Assembly (NCBI GenBank): GCA_963539215.1
Contig: CAUTJT010000005.1
Location: 1-64,000, forward strand
Source of the DNA: CAURNT01 sp963539215
GTDB lineage: Bacteria > Fusobacteriota > Fusobacteriia > Fusobacteriales > Leptotrichiaceae
Length of the DNA: 64,000 bases
Reading direction: 5' to 3'
The translations under genes were made by a program, and so were the position numbers. The notes below the pieces were generated by a model, which did no database searches, was not told the DNA's origin, and saw only the letters and a list, made by a program, of their open reading frames with translations. This document shows positions 51,266-60,843 of this stretch, in pieces (the stretch's first letter is position 1; every line of letters begins with the position of its first letter).

Positions 51266-51274
51266 ATTATAACA
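51266..51274 (-). promoter_or_regulatory. Extended -10 promoter of the HTH/SIR2-like unit
   Basis: TGTTATAAT (51274-51266), extended -10 type, with no good -35 box, about 40 bp before the HTH start. Confidence 0.55.
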
Positions 51275-51357
51275 TAATTTCAAATTAAAATATAGCGATA
51301 ACTCTATATTTGAAGTGTAAAGTTTGAAATGCCTAAAAAATTTTTATTTTAATTTTT

Positions 51358-52536
51358 TTGTAAACCCCAAATACTCATTTTTATATTTTATTTTTTTTAT
51401 AAATATGATATCATAATTTTAAAGATTTATTATATGTCATTATAATAATATCTTCTGATTCGATTTCCTCTATAGATAGTTTGTTAAGAATGATTTTAGA
51501 AAATCTTTCTTTAAATAACTCTATAAGGAATTTATTTTTATATTTAGGTTTATACATACTATTTATATTTAATACTATGAAATTTATATCATCTTGTGAA
51601 TAATTAGATAAATCTACCCCTTTAGGTATATATCTCCTTAATATTCTATGTATATTTTCAACATTTCCTTTTTGATACGGTTTACCTGCTTCACAATAAA
51701 ATATTTTAAATCTTCTTGTGTAAGAATCATAAATACTTTTTGTTATTATTTCATGATTTAAAAACTCACTACCTTGATCTGCTAAAAGTACTCCAAACAA
51801 CCTTTTAAAATTCTTATGTCCTATTCTTTTCTCTATCCAATCAAATACTTTAGCAACACTTGTTGGATACTTATTCTTTATTTTAAAAATTAATACAAAT
51901 TGTATACTCGGAATAAACATTATAAATAAATATATATTAGATCCTTTTATCCCTTCAAATAAATCTATTTCAGTTATTATAGAATTATTGTTTTCTTGTT
52001 ATATTTAATAACTCCTTTTTTTACCCAGTTATATATTGTTTGCCTACTTAAAGTTTTATTAAATTTCCTATATATCATTGCCACTATATGTGGTATAGGT
52101 TGATTTTTATTTAAACATTTACTAACAAAGTCCAAGAATAATATTTGCTTACTACCTGCACCTCTCTTATTTCTTTTATCATAGTCTTTTTGTGCATACT
52201 TACTATCATATACAACATAATCATAGGTACAAGTATTTCTTTTAAACTTATAGCATTTATTACAAACTTTAGGATTTTATTTAAAAGATTACATATATGT
52301 TCTTCTATAGAAGATATATGAGTAATAGTTTTAGAATTTAATAGTAAGTGTTTTCTATTATTAACTTCTCTCAATATAGTTTTATAGTCATGTTTAAGTA
52401 TTTTTGATATTTCCATTATACTTTTACCCTCTTGTAAATAAATTTCAATTCTAAACCTATCATCGTGTTTCAATTACATTACAGCTTCATTCTAATTTTA
52501 GGCATTTCTAATTTTTTTTGCATTTGAGGTTTACAA
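51358..52536 (-). mobile_element. Decayed IS30-family insertion sequence
   Basis: 1179 bp, the usual IS30 size. Left end TTGTAAACCCCAAAT (51358-51372) and right end ATTTGAGGTTTACAA (52522-52536) are inverted repeats matching at 14 of 15 positions. The only gene is a broken IS30 transposase transcribed leftward. No clear target duplication is seen, as expected for 2-3 bp duplications in AT-rich DNA. Confidence 0.85.
51411..52473 (-). pseudogene. IS30 transposase broken by frameshifts
   Basis: The N-terminal part (52111-52473) has the IS30 helix-turn-helix RFRIEIYLQEGKSIMEISKI and KTILREVNNRK. A middle part in another frame (about 51960-52230) encodes NKNQPIPHIVAMIYRKFNKT-like HTH sequence. 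The C-terminal part (51411-51920) holds the catalytic DDE region: LLADQGSEFLNHEI, PYQKGNVENIHRILRRYIP. At least two frameshifts separate these parts, so it cannot make a full transposase. Confidence 0.88.
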
Positions 52537-52964
52537 TTTAAGATTTTTTAATAGCTTGTATACCTTAATTTTAGAGGGTTATTGATTATATTGTCAATAT
52601 TTAAGTAAAACAATTTAAAAAATAAGAGCCTTGAAACCCTTATTTTTAAAGTGTTTTATTTATATTGCAATTGTAATATTTGTGCAGAATTAAATTTGAA
52701 ATACAAAGTCATTTTAAAAAATTATTTTCTACATTCTTATTCAATCACAAATCTACATTCTTATATTATCACAAACAGGTTTGTTGATATTTTTCAATAT
52801 TTTTTTCTTTTGTTAAAAAATCTACCTCCAAACTGTTTTTATTTTTTCTGTCCAGTTTATTAGTACATGTTCTATTTATACTATGTTAGCTTAATTATTT
52901 TATTTTAAAAATATTATATCTAAAGAACAACAATTAATATCAATGATCCTAATTAATTCTTATT
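52537..52964. other. Gene-free stretch between IS30 and guaA
   Basis: 428 bp, very AT-rich, no supported gene. It contains a weak hairpin at 52621-52650 (AAATAAGGG / CTCTTATTT with one G-U, Us on the minus strand) that might end guaA transcripts, and the 24-bp repeats at 52728-52775. Confidence 0.6.
52728..52784. repeat. Two tandem 24-bp repeats next to a palindrome
   Basis: Units 52728-52751 and 52752-52775 share TCTACATTCTTAT and ATCACAAA (21 of 24 bases). The palindrome ACAAAC-AG-GTTTGT (52771-52784) overlaps the second unit's end. Only two copies, no spacers. Confidence 0.6.
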
Positions 52965-54503
52965 CTACTCCCACTCTATAGTTGCAGGCGGTTTAGAAGA
53001 TATATCATAGGTTAATCTATTTATTCCTTTTACTTCATTTAATATTCTATTTGATACTTTTTCTAAGAATTCATAAGGAAGACGTGACCAAGTAGCTGTC
53101 ATAAAGTCTATAGTATTTGCTGATCTTAAAACTGCTGTATATTCATAAGTTCTTTCATCTCCCATAACCCCTACTGATTTAACTGGAAGTAGTACAACAA
53201 ATGCTTGACTTACCTTACTGTATAGTCCTTCTTTTCTTAATTCTTCTATAAATATATCATCTGCTTCACGTAATATATCTGCTTTTTCCTTAGTAACTTC
53301 ACCTAATATTCTAATACCAAGTCCAGGCCCTGGGAATGGATGTCTATCAACCATATAATCAGGTATTCCTAATTCTCTTCCTACTTTTCTTACTTCATCT
53401 TTAAATAATTCTCTTAAAGGTTCAAGTAATTTAAAGTTTAAATCTTCAGGAAGACCTCCAACATTATGATGTGATTTTATAGTTACAGAAGGTCCTTTAA
53501 CAGATACTGATTCTATAACATCTGGATAAATTGTTCCTTGCGCTAAAAATTCAGCATCTTTTAATTTACTAGCTTCTTCATTAAATACTTCTATAAACTC
53601 TTTTCCTATAATTTTTCTTTTTTCTTCAGGATCTTCTACACCTTTAAGTTTACTTAAAAATCTTTCTTCTGCATTTACACACTTAATATTCATATCAAAA
53701 TTTTGAGCATATATGTCCATTACATGTTTAGCTTCATTTTTTCTAAGTAATCCAGTATCTACAAATATACATGTTAATTGTTTACCTATAGCCTTATTAA
53801 TAAGCATAGCTGCAACTGATGAATCTACTCCCCCTGAAAGACCAAGTATTACTTTTTTATCTCCTACTTTTTCTTTTATTTCCTTAACTGTTGTCTCAAT
53901 ATAGTTTTCCATAGACCAATTCTTTTGAGCTCCTGCTATTTCAAAAACAAAGTTTTTTAACATTTCAAAACCATGTTCAGAATGTGTAACTTCTGGATGA
54001 TATTGAAAAGCATATATTTTTTTATCTCTATTTTCTATAGCAGCTATAGAAGAATCTGTATGTGCAACTATTTCAAAACCTTCTGCCATTTTATTTACAT
54101 GATCTGCATGACTCATCCAAACTATAGTATTATTAGGAATATTCTTAAAAATTGGACTATCTTTTTTATCTAATTCAAGACTTGCCTTACCAAATTCTTG
54201 CTTATCTGCTCTTTCTACTTCACCACCATGTAAATGTGTTATTAATTGCATACCATAACAAAGCCCAAGTATAGGTATATTAGCATCAAATATTTTCTTA
54301 TCTAATGTAGGTGCTCCTTTTGCATAAACAGAAGCAGGCCCACCTGATAAAATTATACCTTTAGGTTTTCTTTCTAATATCTTATCTATATCTTCATGAA
54401 ATGGTACTACTTCAGCATAAACTCCCATTTCTCTTACTCTTCTTGCTATTAATTGATTATATTGTGAACCAAAATCAAGTATAACAATAGAACTGTTTTT
54501 CAT
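52965..54503 (-). CDS. guaA: GMP synthase (glutamine-hydrolysing)
   Basis: 512 residues, normal length. N-terminal glutaminase domain: ILDFGSQYNQLIARRVRE, nucleophile Cys in LGLCYGMQLI (about residue 81), YQYHPEVTHSEHG. ATP-pyrophosphatase: LGLSGGVDSSVAAM near residue 220. C-terminus ends PATIEWE. It converts XMP to GMP and directly follows guaB by 11 bp, forming a two-gene guanine nucleotide operon. Confidence 0.98.
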   Translation of the reverse strand: MKNSSIVILDFGSQYNQLIARRVREMGVYAEVVPFHEDIDKILERKPKGIILSGGPASVYAKGAPTLDKKIFDANIPILGLCYGMQLITHLHGGEVERADKQEFGKASLELDKKDSPIFKNIPNNTIVWMSHADHVNKMAEGFEIVAHTDSSIAAIENRDKKIYAFQYHPEVTHSEHGFEMLKNFVFEIAGAQKNWSMENYIETTVKEIKEKVGDKKVILGLSGGVDSSVAAMLINKAIGKQLTCIFVDTGLLRKNEAKHVMDIYAQNFDMNIKCVNAEERFLSKLKGVEDPEEKRKIIGKEFIEVFNEEASKLKDAEFLAQGTIYPDVIESVSVKGPSVTIKSHHNVGGLPEDLNFKLLEPLRELFKDEVRKVGRELGIPDYMVDRHPFPGPGLGIRILGEVTKEKADILREADDIFIEELRKEGLYSKVSQAFVVLLPVKSVGVMGDERTYEYTAVLRSANTIDFMTATWSRLPYEFLEKVSNRILNEVKGINRLTYDISSKPPATIEWE

Positions 54504-54514
54504 TAAATTTCCTC

Positions 54515-55978
54515 CTATTTAGAATAGTTTGGCGCTTCCTTTGTTATTGTAATATCATGAGGATGACTTTCAATTAATCCTGCACCTGTTATTTTTACAA
54601 ATTTTGAGTTTTCTTGTAATTCTTTTATAGTTGCACATCCACAGTATCCCATACCTGCTCTTATTCCACCAGCAAGTTGGAATATTACATCTTTTAAAGA
54701 TCCCTTGTATGCAATTCTACCTTCTATTCCTTCTGGGACTAATTTAGAACTATCTTCTTCTCCAGCTTGAAAATATCTATCTTTAGAACCTCTTTTCATT
54801 GCAGCTATAGATCCCATTCCTACATACATTTTATATTTTCTTCCTTCATATATCATTTCTTCACCTGGAGCTTCTTTAGTTCCTGCAAGTAATCCACCAA
54901 GCATGACACAATCTGCACCTGCTGCTAAAGCTTTAACTATATCTCCTGATAATTTTATTCCACCATCAGCAATTACTCCTATACCTTGACTTTTACAATA
55001 TTCATATACATCATTAACCGCTGTTAATTGTGGAACTCCTACACCTGCAACAACACGAGTTGTACAAATAGAACCAGGTCCTACCCCAACTTTTACAGCT
55101 GACACTCCAGCTTCTATTAAATCTTTAGCCGCTTCAGCTGTTACAATATTTCCACCTATTATTTCAAGATCAGGGAAAGCTTTTTTTATCTCTTTTACTT
55201 TATTTATAACACCTTGAGAATGTCCATGAGCTGAATCTACAGTTATTATATCAACTCCAGCTTTAACTAAAGCTCTAATTCTATCTACAGTATCTGATGA
55301 TATACCTACAGCTGCACCACATCTTAACTTACCTGTTTCATCTTTACAAGCATTAGGATACTGTATTAAATTATCTATATCTTTTATAGTTATTAAACCT
55401 TTTAAGTATCCAAAATCATCTGTAATAGGTAATTTTTCTATTCTATTTTCTAATAATATATTTTTAGCTTCTTCTAATGTTGTGCCAACAGGAGCTGTTA
55501 TCAATTCTTCCTTAGTCATTATATCTTCAACTAATTGATCCATATTTTTTCTATATTTGATATCTCTATTAGTTATTATACCTATTAATTTCCCATCAGA
55601 CTCTACTACTGGAAGACCTGATATTTTATATCTTTTCATCAAAGATTCAGCATCTTTTACCATACTTTCTTTATTAAGAGTTATAGGATTTGTAATCATT
55701 CCACTTTCTGATCTTTTTACTTTTTCTACCTCAGCTGCCTGTTCTTCTATAGACATATTTTTATGAATAAAGCCAAGTCCACCTTGTCTTGCAATAGCTA
55801 TAGCAAGTTCTGCTTCTGTTACTGTATCCATAGCAGCACTAAGTATAGGCATATTCAATGTTATTTTATTTGTTAATTTAGTCTTAAGACTTACAGTATT
55901 TGGTAATACATCAGATTTTGCTGGAATTAATAAAACATCATCAAATGTATATCCTTCTTTTACAATTTTCCCTTTCAT
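54515..55978 (-). CDS. guaB: IMP dehydrogenase
   Basis: 487 residues. The catalytic domain is split by two CBS modules (about residues 95-205), the usual arrangement. Catalytic Cys is in GPGSICTTRVVAGVGVP, the NAD site in DSAHGHSQGV, and the flap in YVGMGSIAAMKRGSKDRY. It oxidises IMP to XMP, the committed step to GMP. First gene of the guaBA operon. Confidence 0.98.
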   Translation of the reverse strand: MKGKIVKEGYTFDDVLLIPAKSDVLPNTVSLKTKLTNKITLNMPILSAAMDTVTEAELAIAIARQGGLGFIHKNMSIEEQAAEVEKVKRSESGMITNPITLNKESMVKDAESLMKRYKISGLPVVESDGKLIGIITNRDIKYRKNMDQLVEDIMTKEELITAPVGTTLEEAKNILLENRIEKLPITDDFGYLKGLITIKDIDNLIQYPNACKDETGKLRCGAAVGISSDTVDRIRALVKAGVDIITVDSAHGHSQGVINKVKEIKKAFPDLEIIGGNIVTAEAAKDLIEAGVSAVKVGVGPGSICTTRVVAGVGVPQLTAVNDVYEYCKSQGIGVIADGGIKLSGDIVKALAAGADCVMLGGLLAGTKEAPGEEMIYEGRKYKMYVGMGSIAAMKRGSKDRYFQAGEEDSSKLVPEGIEGRIAYKGSLKDVIFQLAGGIRAGMGYCGCATIKELQENSKFVKITGAGLIESHPHDITITKEAPNYSK

Positions 55979-56017
55979 CTCTCCTCCTGTATGTTATTTT
56001 GTTATATAATTTTCGTT

Positions 56018-56046
56018 ATTATATCATAGAAATTTTTAATTGTAAA
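56018..56046 (-). promoter_or_regulatory. Promoter of guaBA
   Basis: TTTACA (56046-56041), 17-bp spacer, TATAAT (56023-56018) preceded by TGA, giving a partial extended -10. Confidence 0.7.
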
Positions 56047-56105
56047 TTAATATTTATGCATATTGAAATAAAATTTAATAATAGAGTTTAAACATTATAG
56101 TTCAT

Positions 56106-56140
56106 TTAAAAATAATAGTAGTTGTAAACAACTACTATTA
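56106..56140 (-). terminator. Terminator after map
   Basis: TAATAGTAGTTG / CAACTACTATTA stem (56113-56140), then a U-rich tail, 9 bp after the map stop. Confidence 0.88.
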
Positions 56141-56149
56141 CTTTATTAT

Positions 56150-56920
56150 TTATTTTTGACTTAATATTAATGGTTTACCATCAACTATTGCTACTGAATG
56201 TTCAAAATGAGCAGATCTTTTCTTATCTTGAGTTATTACTGTCCATTGATCTTTCAATATTTTAACCTTAAATGTACCTATATTTACCATAGGTTCAATA
56301 GCTATTACCATTCCTTCTTGTAAAACTGTCCCTGTTCCAGGTTTACCATAATTGGGAACATAAGGATCTTCATGCATTTCAAATCCTACACCATGACCTG
56401 TAAAGTCCCTAACTACAGAAAATCCATTTCTCTCTACATAATTTTGTATAACAGATCCTATATCTCCAGTAGTATTACCTAAAACAGCAGCTTCTATTCC
56501 TAAATCACGTGCTTTTTCTGTAACTTCTAATAATTTTCTTGATTTTTCATCTATCTGTCCAACCGCAAAAGTCTTAGCTGCATCTCCATAATATCCATCT
56601 AATACTGTTACAGTATCTAAAGAAACTATATCTCCTTCTTTTATTATATCCGTTTTACTAGGTATACCATGAACAACCTTTTCATTTATAGATATACAAG
56701 TTGATGCTGGATATGGAGGATATGGCCATCCTATATCATAACCTTTAGTTCCAGGTATTGCTCCTTGTGAAAGAATATATTCTTCACAAATTTTATCTAT
56801 TTCCCAAGTAGAAACACCTGCTTTAATATATCTAGGTATAATATCTTCATAAAGTCTAGCTATTATTTCATTTGCTGCTTTTATTTTCTTTATATCCTCT
56901 AATGTTTTTATTCTAACCAT
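56150..56920 (-). CDS. map: Methionine aminopeptidase, type I
   Basis: 256 residues, normal for type Ia. Metal and substrate residues are visible in VVHGIPSK, LDTVTVLDGYYGDAAKTF, GHGVGFEMHEDPYVPNYG, VIAIEPMVNIG and HFEHSVAIV. It removes initiator Met. It follows adk by 9 bp. The adk-map pair is normally with secY; secY is not in this window, so the pair has moved away from the ribosomal protein cluster. Confidence 0.97.
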   Translation of the reverse strand: MVRIKTLEDIKKIKAANEIIARLYEDIIPRYIKAGVSTWEIDKICEEYILSQGAIPGTKGYDIGWPYPPYPASTCISINEKVVHGIPSKTDIIKEGDIVSLDTVTVLDGYYGDAAKTFAVGQIDEKSRKLLEVTEKARDLGIEAAVLGNTTGDIGSVIQNYVERNGFSVVRDFTGHGVGFEMHEDPYVPNYGKPGTGTVLQEGMVIAIEPMVNIGTFKVKILKDQWTVITQDKKRSAHFEHSVAIVDGKPLILSQK

Positions 56921-56929
56921 ATGTCACAC

Positions 56930-57571
56930 CTATATATTACAATTATTCGTTAATAAATCTACTATTTCTTCTGTAATATATTTACTTTCTCTTTCTCCTT
57001 GAATTTCAGAAACTTTTCCTTTTGATTTATAGTAATCAAGAACTGGTGCAGTTTGAGCTTTATATTGTTTTAATCTATTTAATACAACTTCTTCAGTGTC
57101 ATCTGCTCTTTGCTCTAAATCTTCTGGATTTTCATCTACAGGTGGATTATATATCACATGATATATCTTTCCTGTTTTTTTAGAAACACGTCTTCCTGTA
57201 ATTCTTTTTAATATTTCATCATCTTCAACTATTAAAGCTATTACTTTTTCTATTTCTTTTTCTTGTTTTTCTAAAATTTCATCTAAAGCTTTTGCTTGTT
57301 CTACTGTTCTTGGATATCCATCTAATATAAATCCTTTTTCAGTATCTTTTTCTTTTAATCTTTCAGCAACTAAACCATTTACTATATCATCGCTTACAAG
57401 ATTTCCAGCATCCATTAATTTTTTTGCTTCAAGTCCTAATGGTGTTTTATTAGCTATAGCTGCTCTTAATATATCTCCTGTAGATATTTGAGGTATAGAA
57501 AATCTTTCTATTAACTCTTTTGCTTGTGTTCCTTTTCCGGCACCTGGTGGTCCAAATAATATTATATTCAT
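56930..57571 (-). CDS. adk: Adenylate kinase
   Basis: 213 residues, long-LID form. P-loop LFGPPGAGKGTQAKEL at residues 5-20; AMP-binding STGDILRAAI; LID region RRVSKKTGKIYHVIYNPP without the four zinc cysteines of many Gram-positive enzymes. It interconverts 2 ADP with ATP and AMP. Expressed from a promoter within the end of the upstream HAD gene as well as from the long operon. Confidence 0.97.
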   Translation of the reverse strand: MNIILFGPPGAGKGTQAKELIERFSIPQISTGDILRAAIANKTPLGLEAKKLMDAGNLVSDDIVNGLVAERLKEKDTEKGFILDGYPRTVEQAKALDEILEKQEKEIEKVIALIVEDDEILKRITGRRVSKKTGKIYHVIYNPPVDENPEDLEQRADDTEEVVLNRLKQYKAQTAPVLDYYKSKGKVSEIQGERESKYITEEIVDLLTNNCNI

Positions 57572-57599
57572 TATAATCTCTCCTTTAGTCTTTTTTCTC

Positions 57600-57628
57600 A
57601 GTATACACTTAATTTCCTAGTATGTCAA
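57600..57628 (-). promoter_or_regulatory. Internal promoter for adk-map
   Basis: TTGACA (57628-57623), 17-bp spacer, TATACT (57605-57600). The -35 box overlaps the last codons of the HAD gene. It allows adk-map to be made independently of the upstream genes. Confidence 0.75.
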
Positions 57629-58430
57629 TTATTTCACGCTCTACACCACATTCATCATTTGTAAATTTAGTAATTCTTTTAGCAACTTTTAGTAAATGTT
57701 CCTCTGAATTTTTCATAGCATAACCATATCCAACTCCAGTTATCATTTCTACATCATTTTCTGCATTACCAAAGGCTAATACATCATCTACACTTATTCC
57801 TAGTTTTTTACATAATACTTCAAGTGCAGTAAATTTATTAACATTTTTATCTGTTATCTCTACCAAAATATTTATACTTCTTGCTTGAGTAACTTTATCC
57901 CCATATTCACTTTTATCTATAAGGTTATATATATAGTCAACTTCTTGATTAGTAGCAAAAATCATTAGTTTTAGCTTATTTTTAGGAAATTTATGTATAT
58001 CATCTATTTTCACACAAGTAGTAAAATTAGCCCAACATTCTAAATCTGCTCTTTTATCATAATTGTATGTTATCAGTTTATCCCAATCATGTATACTTAA
58101 AGGATTCTTAATTTTTTCTTTTTCAAGTAATTCTAATATGCCAAAAACAGTTTCATCATTTATACTATCTTGATATATTACTTTTTCTTCCTTTAAGTCA
58201 TATATTTCAGCACCATTATGCCCTATTATATATCTTGCCAAATCTTTTATCCCTAATTTCTCAAGTAAAATTAATATACCAGCTGTTGCTCTTCCACTTG
58301 CAAATACTATTTCTTGACTAAGTTGCATTTCTCTTAATTTTTCTATATAGCTTAAATCTGATTTTAAATGGCTATTATCTAAAAATGTGCCATCAAAATC
58401 TATAGCTATTAATTTTATCTTATCTTTCAT
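57609..58430 (-). CDS. Cof-type HAD-family phosphatase
   Basis: 273 residues from the ATG at 58430, after CGGAGG; a longer frame to 58451 is unlikely. HAD motif I is LIAIDFDGTFLDNSH, motif II is ASGRATAG, and motif IV is LAFGNAENDVEMI. A C2-type cap sits in the middle, as in Cof/YidA sugar-phosphate and flavin-type phosphatases. The start overlaps the pip stop by 11 bp. Confidence 0.93.
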   Translation of the reverse strand: MKDKIKLIAIDFDGTFLDNSHLKSDLSYIEKLREMQLSQEIVFASGRATAGILILLEKLGIKDLARYIIGHNGAEIYDLKEEKVIYQDSINDETVFGILELLEKEKIKNPLSIHDWDKLITYNYDKRADLECWANFTTCVKIDDIHKFPKNKLKLMIFATNQEVDYIYNLIDKSEYGDKVTQARSINILVEITDKNVNKFTALEVLCKKLGISVDDVLAFGNAENDVEMITGVGYGYAMKNSEEHLLKVAKRITKFTNDECGVEREIIDILGN

Positions 58431-59391
58431 TAAATTCCTCCGTAATTTCAACCAACTTATGTGTTATTCCTCTTTCAAGACTTGAATGTCCAGCATCTTG
58501 TATTATGTATAAATTAGCATTTTCTAATTTTTTATAAAGTTCATAAGCTCCACTAATTCTACAATCTACATCATATCTTCCATGAACTATATCTATATCT
58601 AATCCTTTTAACTTATCAGTATTTTCTAAAATATAGTTAGAAGTAGGTAAAAAAGAATTATTATTGAAATAATGACATTCTATTCTTGCCATACTAATAT
58701 CCATAGGTGTAATTTCATCACTATTATCTTTTCTTATTAAACGAATACAGCTACATTCCCAATCTGACCAAAATTTAGCATATCTTGTTGCTATTTCTAA
58801 ATCATCACTTAAATATTTAAAATATGATTTTACTGGATCTTTTCTTTCTTCTTCTGTAAGTGGTGATAAAAATAAGTCAAATTCTTTAGGATAAAAATAC
58901 GATGCACCTTCTTTATATAACCAAACTACATCTTCTTCTCTTGCTAAAAATATTCCTCTTAATACAAGTTTTAACACTCTATCTGGATGATTTATTGCAT
59001 AAACTAAAGATAAAGTTGATCCCCAAGAACCACCAAAAACCATCCACTTATCTATATTTAATATTTCTCTTATGGCTTCCATATCCTTAATTAAAGAAAA
59101 CGTGTCATTATCTCTTAATTCTGAAAACGGAAGACTTTTACCTGATCCTCTTTGATCTATTACTACTATTTTATACTTATCCTTATTAAAAAATCTTTTA
59201 GCATAATCACCCATAGGAGAACCAGGCCCTCCATGTACAAATACTACAGGTATTCCATTAGGATTTCCACTAACTTCATAATATATTTTGTGTATACCGG
59301 TTTCATAGTAATAGCCTTTTTCTTCATAAGCATTATCTTCATACAATGTTTTTATATTTTCTATATCTTGACTATTTATCTCTTTTATCAT
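58420..59391 (-). CDS. Proline iminopeptidase (S33 family)
   Basis: 323 residues. The oxyanion loop is VFVHGGPGSPMGDY near residues 49-62 and the nucleophile elbow GGSWGSTLSLVYA near residue 120, with Asp/His near DIVHGRYDVDC and GHSSLERG. Releases N-terminal proline from peptides, fitting a peptide-fermenting lifestyle. Overlaps both neighbours. Confidence 0.9.
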   Translation of the reverse strand: MIKEINSQDIENIKTLYEDNAYEEKGYYYETGIHKIYYEVSGNPNGIPVVFVHGGPGSPMGDYAKRFFNKDKYKIVVIDQRGSGKSLPFSELRDNDTFSLIKDMEAIREILNIDKWMVFGGSWGSTLSLVYAINHPDRVLKLVLRGIFLAREEDVVWLYKEGASYFYPKEFDLFLSPLTEEERKDPVKSYFKYLSDDLEIATRYAKFWSDWECSCIRLIRKDNSDEITPMDISMARIECHYFNNNSFLPTSNYILENTDKLKGLDIDIVHGRYDVDCRISGAYELYKKLENANLYIIQDAGHSSLERGITHKLVEITEEFNER

Positions 59392-60385
59392 TTAAAAACT
59401 CCTTTATGACAGAAACACTGTCAATTAAATTATCATTATATCCAGTTTTATCTATAAACGCGTGTGTTTCTCCTGCATATCTAATTCCTTTTACATCTAC
59501 TCCACAATTTTGTAATCTATTATAAAAATATTCTGCCTCTAATCTTAAATAATCAAATTCTGCTGTAAATATTAAAGTTTTAGGAAACTCTCTTAAAATA
59601 GTATCTGGTGATGCTATTTGAGATATATAGTAATTTGAAGCTTCTTCTTTTGTTTTTATATACTGATGTTTTATAAAAGACATAGCATATTTAAGTCCTG
59701 TAGCTTCTGATTTCATCAATGAAGAATTAGGATCATTTTCATCTATATTATATTCCTTAACATCCCAAACAAAATCTTCCATAACATTATCTTTAAGATC
59801 TATTAAAAGAACAGGATAATAAAGTATTAATCCTTTAGAATTTTTTGTTTTACTTTCTTCTATATCTTTTATCAATACTGAAGTAGCTATACTTCCACCA
59901 GCACTATCACCTGCTAAATAAATGTTTTCATATTCATCTTTGATGTTGTTTATAACAGTATAACCTTCATTTATCGAAGTAGGAAAAGGATATTCTGGAG
60001 CTAGAGAATAATCTACAGATATTACTGTTGCTCCTGTTTCTTGAGAAATATATCTACAGGTATTTTGTATCGTATTTACTGAACCCCCGTAGAATCCACC
60101 GCCATGAAAAAATACTATAACATCTTTTTTATCTTGATTAAATCTTTCATATCTTATAACAGGAACTCCACCAAATGTATCCTTAATATTGTATATTTCT
60201 ATATCAGTAATATCAATATTTGGAAACCACATTTCTGATCTCATTTTAGATAAAGCATTAGTGTACTTTATTTTATCTAAACCTCTCTCTAAAGCAACTT
60301 TCCTCTTTAGATTAGTTGTTTTTATAACATTTGGATCTATACTTCCTTTTATATAACCCTCTGTTTTAGGATATCTTATTTCCAT
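59372..60385 (-). CDS. Alpha/beta hydrolase of the GDXG (HSL-like) esterase family
   Basis: 337 residues. Oxyanion HGGGFYGGSV near residues 90-99, nucleophile motif GDSAGGSIA near 165-173, catalytic Asp in AEFDYLR and His in THAFID close to the end. A carboxylesterase/lipase of broad type; natural substrate unknown. Sits in the folA-map operon, overlapping pip by 20 bp. Confidence 0.9.
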   Translation of the reverse strand: MEIRYPKTEGYIKGSIDPNVIKTTNLKRKVALERGLDKIKYTNALSKMRSEMWFPNIDITDIEIYNIKDTFGGVPVIRYERFNQDKKDVIVFFHGGGFYGGSVNTIQNTCRYISQETGATVISVDYSLAPEYPFPTSINEGYTVINNIKDEYENIYLAGDSAGGSIATSVLIKDIEESKTKNSKGLILYYPVLLIDLKDNVMEDFVWDVKEYNIDENDPNSSLMKSEATGLKYAMSFIKHQYIKTKEEASNYYISQIASPDTILREFPKTLIFTAEFDYLRLEAEYFYNRLQNCGVDVKGIRYAGETHAFIDKTGYNDNLIDSVSVIKEFLNDKRDK

Positions 60386-60843
60386 AATTTACTAGGATCC
60401 TCGCTTTCTCTAATATGCAATATACTAGGATCCACATATTTACTATATTCTCTTCTTGCTTCTCCAACAAAGATTATCCTATTAACTTTAATTTTTAAAA
60501 AGTAATCTCCTAAAAAACCTACTATGAAAAACATTAAAGAATGAAATATAAACAATCTTAAATAAAGATATGCAAATAAACCACAAGCAACACCTGTAAA
60601 AAAGCTTATACTTAATCTTTTAAAATATGATTTTTGTTTTCTTTTTTTAAAGTCTTCAAATCCAAGTTCGATTTCTTTTTCAAATTCTTCCTTAGGTATC
60701 AAATTATATATTTCTATCCCTTCTTCTAAATACTTAGTTAAAAGAGCTGAACAAAATTCCCTCATAACCTTATTATTATTTACTATTGCCTTTTTTAGAG
60801 AACTTGAAAGCATAAAAATATTATTGCGTATTTCATCATTCAT
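60376..60843 (-). CDS. Small membrane protein of unknown function
   Basis: 155 residues. An N-terminal helical soluble part (about 1-75) is followed by two close hydrophobic helices (about residues 79-97 and 100-118, FFTGVACGLFAYLYLRLFIF) and a charged C-terminal tail. Not recognised. Its end overlaps the esterase gene by 10 bp and its start overlaps the ComEA-like stop by 8 bp. Confidence 0.72.
   Translation of the reverse strand: MNDEIRNNIFMLSSSLKKAIVNNNKVMREFCSALLTKYLEEGIEIYNLIPKEEFEKEIELGFEDFKKRKQKSYFKRLSISFFTGVACGLFAYLYLRLFIFHSLMFFIVGFLGDYFLKIKVNRIIFVGEARREYSKYVDPSILHIRESEDPSKLWK

Noticed and set aside
51316..51342. Alternative left end of the IS30 element at 51316
   Set aside because: The match to the right end is gapped and weaker than the 14/15 match at 51358, which also gives the usual short distance to the transposase stop.
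52728..52784. CRISPR array
   Set aside because: Only two directly abutting repeats with no spacers and no cas genes in the window.
55979..56149. Purine or other riboswitch in the guaB leader
   Set aside because: The leader after the promoter is about 35 nt and AT-rich, with no aptamer-like structure.
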